A stretch of 11,713 nucleotides of DNA from Deltaproteobacteria bacterium. Its GTDB lineage: Bacteria > Desulfobacterota > Desulfobacteria > Desulfobacterales > ETH-SRB1. The notes beneath the pieces are model-generated. The model was not told the DNA's origin and did no database searches. It saw only the letters and a list, made by a program, of their open reading frames with translations. The position numbers and the translations under genes are program-made. How positions within the stretch are numbered: the first letter of the stretch is position 1; each line of letters starts with the position of its first letter. The stretch is from the NCBI GenBank assembly GCA_019314185.1, contig JAFCZU010000088.1:1-11713 (forward strand), in the 5' to 3' direction. This document shows, in pieces, positions 7,193 to 11,713 of the stretch.

Positions 7193-10000
7193 ATGAAGAA
7201 GAAACGGGAAAAGTCTGTGGTGGGTTTAGTGTTAGCTTTTGGATTGCTGGTCTATGGACTAGGGTCAGTACCCTTGACCCAGGCGGCCACGCTGGATAAT
7301 GGGATTTGGGTGGTGGACGTGCGGGTAAACAATGGTGAGCCGACTATGGAGGTATTCGTAGATGGTAGCTTAATAGGCGAATACTCTGAAATCCAGGTAT
7401 TCCATTCTACAGCCGACCTAAGTCAATCCTCCACTACTGAAAATTCATGGCCCGAGATATTTTCCGTTAAAGCTAATGGCTATCTCCGACCCTTGTTTCT
7501 GGGCATGGATTGGGGTACCTCGTTCGTTACTACCGGCTACTGGAATGCCACGGTGAACTACTACTTTAATCTGCTAAAGATTAAGAAAATAAACATACTC
7601 TGGAAGGATGTGGGAGATAACCTGTCGATGGAGGCAGAAGCATCTGATATTCTTGATAGCCCCTACATTTATACAAACAATCTCAGTATCACGATTGAAA
7701 GGCCCACCCTCTCCCGGGTTAGGGTGGAGTTGTCTTACGATTTGTTAGCGGCGCAGAATTTTACTATTGATCAGGGTAGGATGGAAAACCACGAAGGATT
7801 CAAGGTGGCCCAGTTCAGTTCTATGTACATTGACGAAAGCCAACATGACGCTAATAAAGCTGCCTACACGGGAATAAATAGGGGTTGGATAACTGCCAAT
7901 TTTTCAGAGGATAGTAGTGATAGTTTCATCTTTACTAATCCAGAAAACATGAAGGATGATAGTCTTTATTTGTTGCACACCGATACATCCCCTCGGCAAA
8001 CACCTAATTGTTCAATCGAATTGGTTTCTCCCGTTTCTAATAATTGTGCTCCACAAGGATGGATAACATCAAGTACCGATCCAAATGATGACAATGTTGG
8101 GCTCTGGGTTAACTGGGAAAATGCAGCCGTCAGCTATAATGCAGGAGATACAATAGGTAATTTTCATTACTATTTAAACACTTTTTCCATTGCGATCTTA
8201 GATGTATGCCCCTCAGGGTGTGAATATTCAACAATCCAAAGCGCCATTGATGCAGCCTCAGATGGTGATACTGTGCTGGTGCATGATGGGACATATGTGG
8301 AGAACATTGACTTTTCGGGCAAAGCCATCACCGTACGATCCGTAAACGGGGCCGAGTATACCACCATTGATGGTAATACCAGTGGCAGCGTAGTAACTTT
8401 TAATTCCGGTGAGGGGAATAGCTCAGTGCTGAATGGGTTTACCATCACCAACGGCAGCGGAACCTTATTTGAATTCGAAGACCTTTTACTTATGATTGGC
8501 GGTGGGGTTTATTGCGAGAACTCTTCGCCTAACATCACTAACTGCGCCATTAGTAGCAACACAGCTATAAGCGGCGGTGGGATTTTTTGCGACTGGAATT
8601 CCTCACCAACTATCACTAATTGTGCCATCAGCGGCAACTCGGCTAGTGACGAGGGCGGGGGTATTGGTTGCTGGGAAACCTCCACACCAACAATTACCAA
8701 TTGCATCATCAGCAGTAATTCAGGTGTATATGGTGGTGGAATTCATTGCGAGGACTACTCCACACCAACAATTACCAATTGCACCATCAGCAGTAATTCA
8801 GGTGTATATGGTGGTGGAATTCATTGCTACGAGTTCGCCTCGCCAACGGTAGTAAACAGCATCATTTGGGGTAATAGCGGCGGAGGTGATCAAATTGAAT
8901 TATTCGACTCCAGTTCCATTGACATCACCTACTCCGACATCCAGGGAGGCTGGACGGGAACCGGCAATATTGACAACGACCCGCTGTTTGTGGGTAGTAG
9001 CGATTATCACCTGACCACATCGCCCTGTATAGATGCAGGCACAAACAGCGCCCCAGAGCTGTCAGATACCGACTTCGAGGGCGATCCAAGAATCATCGAT
9101 GGTGACAATGATGGTACTGCGACGGTAGATATTGGGGCAGATGAGCGTCTTGACACTGATGGTGACTACATTCCTGATTATCTGGAGAATAGAAGCTGCA
9201 CCGATCCTTTCGATGCCGATACTGATGACGATGGCATCCTAGATGGCGCGGAAGATAACAACCACAATGGTGTGATAGATCCTGGCGAAACTGATCCTTG
9301 TAAGATAGATACAGACGGAGATGGCATCCAGGACGGCACGGAATCAGGCATTACTGAGCCCGTGCCGGATCCTGACGGAAACGGACCTCTCCTTGGAACC
9401 GATACAAATGTGTTCATTCCTGATGCCGATCCTTCTACTACCACCGATCCAACAGATCCGGATACGGATGACGATGGTGTAAGCGACGGCCAGGAAGATG
9501 CGAACCATAATGGGAGAGTAGATGCCGGCGAAACAGATCCTTCCGATAACTCATCGCGTCCGACAATAATTCTTCTGAACAAAGGATCGGTACTGGGAGA
9601 CAGCTCTGAAATAGAAAAGGTGATGGTATATGATGAAGCAAACAGCAGGTTTGTTACCCTGATCCCCGGAGACAGTTCTAACCCGAGCTTTGAACTCCAG
9701 GGAGGGGAAGGGCTTATTATCTATGCAACAGGAGAAAAGCAGGTCAGATTTGAGAATGTATATTGCTCAAGTCTTGATCTGCAGCAAGGCTTTAACCTGA
9801 TTGGGATTGCCTGCCCAACGGAGGGATACAGCGCGTTCGACCTGTTGAGCAATCTCGGCAGCGGAAATGTCTCAAGCATACAAAGATATTCCACAAAAAA
9901 GGGAGCTTTTGAGACAGCAGGCTTCGCGGCAGACGGAGGGCTTGTGGGCGTCAATTTTGCAATCGTTCCTGGGGAAGGGTACTTTATTTATTTGAAGTAG
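7193..10000 (+). CDS. Secreted right-handed beta-helix protein with thrombospondin type-3 repeats and shared C-terminal module
   Basis: This is a 935-residue protein with a signal peptide (residues 1-31, cleavage near TQA-AT). AAGGAG at 7185-7190 is only 2 bp from the ATG, but AAGG at 7179-7182 gives a normal 10-bp spacing. Residues ~32-335 are a beta-rich domain I do not recognise. Residues ~337-590 are a pectate-lyase-type parallel beta-helix. It opens with YSTIQSAIDAASDGDTVLV (345-363) and GTYVENIDFSGKAITVRS (366-383), then runs through ~26-residue coils of the form SPTITNC-IS-N-----GGGI. Residues ~591-651 (DNDPLFVGSSDYHLTTSPCI, IGADE) resemble the choice-of-anchor Q segment. Thrombospondin type-3 calcium loops follow (~653-785; DTDGDYIPD, DTDDDGILDG, DTDGDGIQDG, DTDDDGVSDG). 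One partial (~805-850) and one full (~861-935) copy of the module shared with the 4363-6957 gene end the protein. It is probably a surface adhesin or carbohydrate-binding protein; no lyase catalytic residues can be assigned. Confidence 0.88.
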   Translation: MKKKREKSVVGLVLAFGLLVYGLGSVPLTQAATLDNGIWVVDVRVNNGEPTMEVFVDGSLIGEYSEIQVFHSTADLSQSSTTENSWPEIFSVKANGYLRPLFLGMDWGTSFVTTGYWNATVNYYFNLLKIKKINILWKDVGDNLSMEAEASDILDSPYIYTNNLSITIERPTLSRVRVELSYDLLAAQNFTIDQGRMENHEGFKVAQFSSMYIDESQHDANKAAYTGINRGWITANFSEDSSDSFIFTNPENMKDDSLYLLHTDTSPRQTPNCSIELVSPVSNNCAPQGWITSSTDPNDDNVGLWVNWENAAVSYNAGDTIGNFHYYLNTFSIAILDVCPSGCEYSTIQSAIDAASDGDTVLVHDGTYVENIDFSGKAITVRSVNGAEYTTIDGNTSGSVVTFNSGEGNSSVLNGFTITNGSGTLFEFEDLLLMIGGGVYCENSSPNITNCAISSNTAISGGGIFCDWNSSPTITNCAISGNSASDEGGGIGCWETSTPTITNCIISSNSGVYGGGIHCEDYSTPTITNCTISSNSGVYGGGIHCYEFASPTVVNSIIWGNSGGGDQIELFDSSSIDITYSDIQGGWTGTGNIDNDPLFVGSSDYHLTTSPCIDAGTNSAPELSDTDFEGDPRIIDGDNDGTATVDIGADERLDTDGDYIPDYLENRSCTDPFDADTDDDGILDGAEDNNHNGVIDPGETDPCKIDTDGDGIQDGTESGITEPVPDPDGNGPLLGTDTNVFIPDADPSTTTDPTDPDTDDDGVSDGQEDANHNGRVDAGETDPSDNSSRPTIILLNKGSVLGDSSEIEKVMVYDEANSRFVTLIPGDSSNPSFELQGGEGLIIYATGEKQVRFENVYCSSLDLQQGFNLIGIACPTEGYSAFDLLSNLGSGNVSSIQRYSTKKGAFETAGFAADGGLVGVNFAIVPGEGYFIYLK
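8680..8827 (+). repeat. Near-identical 78-bp tandem duplication inside the beta-helix
   Basis: Bases 8680-8749 and 8758-8827 match over 70 bp with one mismatch (T8706 versus C8784), at an offset of exactly 78 bp (26 codons, one helix coil). Flanking coils (8515-8680 and after 8827) encode the same pattern but differ much more in DNA. This duplication or gene-conversion event is therefore recent relative to the rest of the helix. Confidence 0.9.
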
Positions 10001-10044
10001 GGGGTTTTAGATTTTAAGCATGCACCGCCAGAGCCGCTCCGGGT

Positions 10045-10114
10045 AAATAGCTTTGCATTTAACGGGGCAAACAAAGATCGCCCCAGAGAAATAGGTAATG
10101 CATTTCACAGGGCA
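10045..10114. repeat. Degenerate extragenic direct repeat pair with GC hairpin
   Basis: Copies at 10045-10069 and 10089-10114 share AAATAG, then TGCATTT, then (A/C)AC(G/A)GGGCA. Between and overlapping them, GGGGC (10064-10068) pairs with GCCCC (10080-10084) around an 11-nt loop. This looks like a decayed repetitive extragenic palindrome-type element. There is no T-tract, so it is not a standard terminator. Confidence 0.45.
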
Positions 10115-10288
10115 GGGAGGGAGGAAACTGTTTTCTCTTGCCGGTGACCTTGGAGGAATTGGGTGGGTTTCCACTGGGAAGGGAGGCCGGCAATGGTCAA
10201 TTTTTATCAAAAGAATCAGCCCGTTATCCGTATTATTGAGTAGCCCGAATTTAAAAAATTTACACTGTAAATCCCATTATTTAAGCAG

Positions 10289-10311
10289 GTATTGAGCTTT
10301 CAGTTCAATAC
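10289..10311. repeat. 10-bp stem hairpin with 3-nt loop
   Basis: GTATTGAGCT (10289-10298) pairs with AGTTCAATAC (10302-10311) through ten consecutive pairs, one of them G-U, around a TTC loop. The hairpin is not followed by a T-run. It may be a transcript-stabilising or processed structure, a weak terminator, or a mobile-repeat remnant. Confidence 0.45.
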
Positions 10312-10549
10312 AGCCCCATATGCCATTATAATAGCGTTAAAAAGTTGTTTAACACCAAACGCAGAAAATACGATAACTTTTTGAAATTAAAATAGAATGC
10401 TAACCACGGGAATTACCAGAGAACCTTATTTATTTGTAAATGGATGTCCCCATGTCTCGCATAAGTTCAATACATAATGAAGGAAATAATGATAAAATTG
10501 TCACTTGCATTAGATAGCCCTGTACAACAAATACACATGAGGAGTGAAC

Positions 10550-10612
10550 AGCCAATGCGAACTCATCTATGGGAGAAGTCGAGTTGCCTTTTATAGGTGG
10601 CTTGGCTTTTTT
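10550..10612 (+). terminator. Branched stem with U-tract ahead of the last gene (terminator or leader/attenuator)
   Basis: AGCCAA (10550-10555) can pair with TTGGCT (10602-10607), which runs directly into TTTTTT (10607-10612). Inside, AACTC (10560-10564) pairs with GAGTT (10581-10585), and a short GCC/GGC pair lies at 10587-10589/10599-10601, giving a small multi-branch fold. An alternative pairing ATGAG/CTCAT (10537-10541/10562-10566) would compete with it. The U-tract ends 24 bp before the ATG at 10637. It could terminate upstream transcription or act as a regulated leader for that gene. It matches no riboswitch class I recognise. Confidence 0.35.
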
Positions 10613-10636
10613 ATTGGAAGAAAGTAGGGCAAAATC

Positions 10637-11713
10637 ATGAAAAAAATAAAATGGATTCGGGCTGTTATTGTTATTGCTTCAATCATTCTCTTGGCTGCTT
10701 TTTTAATTTCTTCAATTGGCTTAGCTGAAATGCATAATTTTGACGTCACCAATGGTGATGACATGAATGACGGTTTATCAATATTAACACCAAATAGAAC
10801 CGCAAAACAGAAGAAAAAGATTGATAAGTTTCCTTCTAATGAGAGCAAATTTCGGGCGGAACAAATTTACCCATCATCTTCAGGAGAGATAGAAATTGCT
10901 TTTAGTAATAGTCTCAATAATGCTGAAATTGAGAGCAATGATGAATGGTTGGTAAATGGTTGCTATGAAGATTTTTTAAAAGATAGCGAGTGGTTTTGGA
11001 CGGGGAATATTTTGTATATAAACAACGCCGAAGGGAACCCAGACATTACCGGAAAAAAAATAACCGCTGTATTCTCAGATCAAGAACCATTAATTATTAC
11101 CGGCTGGACGCATTCTCCACCAGCAGTGTGGAAGTCTATTTTAGCAACATCACCCGAGCATGTTATAGTCAATGATATTTGGTATTTCGATTGGTGGTGG
11201 GGACCGTTATATTGTTGGTATGGTGAAACCGGGGAACCAAATACTTTATATCTGAGAGATGCAGATGGAAATCCAGACGTTACAGGTAAAAAGATAGCTG
11301 CGGTTACCAAAAGAGGGGGCTGGTCTGTCACGTCTGGCGATTTCAATGGAGATGGCTTAAGTGATGTCGTACACAGTACCGGGCGTGAGGTTTATCTAAA
11401 TTACGGAAACAATGAATTCTCGTCAATGCCTGACCAGGTCCTTATTAATCCAGAAGATGATTTGCCTTTTGGATTCTACGTTGCTTCAGCTGGTGACGTA
11501 AACAATGATGGATTTGATGAACTCACTGTCGCCATGGGTTGGGGCGATAACAAGGTTTATCTTTATATGGGAACTCCACAAGGATTGAGCAATACACCTG
11601 CCATAATACTCTACCCCCCAGAAAACTATCCGGAATATGGTTTCGGTCATGGAATCTCAACAGGAGGCGACATTAATGCCGATGGATTTTCTGACATTTT
11701 GATTGGGAGTGGT
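10637..11713 (+). CDS. Secreted beta-helix-like/FG-GAP repeat protein (3' end outside window)
   Basis: The frame is open for 359 codons to the window edge with no stop. AGGG at 10626-10629 lies 7 bp before the ATG. Residues 1-30 form a signal peptide or anchor (KKIKWIRAV, then a long hydrophobic stretch to GLA-EM). Residues ~34-100 resemble the opening of right-handed beta-helix proteins (FDVTNGDDMNDGLSILTP at 35-52). LYINNAEGNPDITGKKITAV (126-145) and LYLRDADGNPDVTGKKIAAV (204-223) are an internal repeat 78 residues apart. From ~228 on there are FG-GAP (integrin-alpha-type) repeats with calcium loops: DFNGDGLSD (235-243), DVNNDGFDE (287-295) and DINADGFSD (345-353). These repeats form extracellular propellers used in adhesion or ligand binding. 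The gene is visibly more AT-rich than the genes before 10000 and is separated from them by 636 bp, so it is probably a separate transcription unit. Confidence 0.85.
   Translation, partial: MKKIKWIRAVIVIASIILLAAFLISSIGLAEMHNFDVTNGDDMNDGLSILTPNRTAKQKKKIDKFPSNESKFRAEQIYPSSSGEIEIAFSNSLNNAEIESNDEWLVNGCYEDFLKDSEWFWTGNILYINNAEGNPDITGKKITAVFSDQEPLIITGWTHSPPAVWKSILATSPEHVIVNDIWYFDWWWGPLYCWYGETGEPNTLYLRDADGNPDVTGKKIAAVTKRGGWSVTSGDFNGDGLSDVVHSTGREVYLNYGNNEFSSMPDQVLINPEDDLPFGFYVASAGDVNNDGFDELTVAMGWGDNKVYLYMGTPQGLSNTPAIILYPPENYPEYGFGHGISTGGDINADGFSDILIGSG

Larger units (their letters stand above)
10001..10636. other. 636-bp gene-free stretch with repeats and hairpins
   Basis: I see no convincing gene here on either strand; the short open frames lack start signals and family resemblance. 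Contents in order: a degenerate pair of direct repeats with a GC hairpin (10045-10114); TTGCCGG/CCGGCAA arms 42 nt apart (10138-10144 and 10187-10193) enclosing a small GTGG-GTTT-CCAC hairpin (10163-10174); a 10-bp hairpin (10289-10311); nested inverted repeats GCGTT/AACGC (10334-10338/10358-10362) and GTTAAA/TTTAAC (10336-10341/10348-10353); an AT-rich section; and a U-tract-terminated fold just before the next gene (10550-10612). No obvious terminator closes the upstream gene. Confidence 0.6.

Noticed and set aside
9178..9582. 134-codon minus-strand open frame
   Set aside because: It is antisense to thrombospondin type-3 repeats. The Ser/Pro-rich periodic translation is a mirror of the calcium-loop repeats.
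10045..10200. GEMM (cyclic-di-GMP) or cobalamin riboswitch
   Set aside because: Fragments such as CACAGGGCA and CCACTGGG recall parts of these classes, but the remaining conserved core sequences are absent.
10098..10295. 65-codon plus-strand ORF and an overlapping 67-codon minus-strand ORF (10007-10210)
   Set aside because: Both run through the extragenic repeat and hairpins. Their translations have no recognisable features, and the repeated Cys-Pro-Val-Lys-Cys on the minus strand simply reflects the DNA repeat.
10334..10362. Integron attC-like site
   Set aside because: A GTTAAA/TTTAAC pair is present, but the order and core boxes do not match attC, and no integrase or gene cassette is nearby.
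10537..10640. Short reading frames just before the last gene (MRSEQPMRTHLWEKSSCLL to a stop at 10594, and a second frame ending in an ATGA overlap with the start codon)
   Set aside because: Joining them needs a frameshift, and the first has no good RBS. The region is better explained as RNA structure. It could be a leader peptide, but nothing in the sequence requires it.

Overview
The window looks like bacterial chromosome from a Gram-negative-type or candidate-phylum organism. All five long genes lie on the + strand. Four begin with clear Sec signal peptides, and the fifth (96-3029) has the disulfide-rich look of an exported protein but no signal peptide. The domain mix is seen in Desulfobacterota, Nitrospirota and related environmental lineages: thrombospondin type-3 calcium repeats, choice-of-anchor-like tails, FG-GAP repeats, and a transglutaminase-like family usually found beside Rhs proteins. 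That placement is an inference; there is no rRNA, tRNA or housekeeping gene to anchor it. No transposase, integrase, CRISPR array or tRNA was found.

Layout: 1-95 is a short AT-rich leader with a 26-bp direct repeat (period 38) whose second copy overlaps the start codon of gene 1. Gene 1 (96-3029) is a 977-residue protein with a degenerate transglutaminase-like core at the N-terminus, a conserved middle region, an Ig-like segment and a C-terminal secreted-type phospholipase A2-like domain with an intact HD-CY signature. Gene 2 (3061-4251), 31 bp downstream with a strong RBS, is a secreted beta-propeller-like protein. Gene 3 (4363-6957) is a secreted alpha/alpha-toroid (prenyltransferase/squalene-cyclase-like repeats) with an inserted PPC-like domain, followed by thrombospondin type-3 repeats, two copies of an unnamed ~80-residue module and Ig-like domains. 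A 70-codon GTG-start ORF (6964-7176) looks like the stump of another secreted beta-helix protein. Gene 4 (7193-10000) is a secreted right-handed beta-helix protein with a stacked cysteine ladder, a choice-of-anchor-Q-like segment, thrombospondin type-3 repeats and the same ~80-residue module at its C-terminus.

A 636-bp gene-free stretch (10001-10636) follows. It holds a degenerate pair of extragenic repeats, several hairpins and a terminator- or leader-like structure with a U-tract. Gene 5 (10637 to the window end, still open) is a secreted beta-helix-like/FG-GAP protein.

Together the genes look like an accessory set of extracytoplasmic proteins built from exchangeable adhesive, calcium-binding and carbohydrate-binding modules. 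Genes 1 to 4 are close enough to be co-transcribed in whole or part. The most unusual elements are the dead-transglutaminase/PLA2 fusion with its missing N-terminus, and the module shared between genes 3 and 4. No defined pathway can be assigned from sequence alone.
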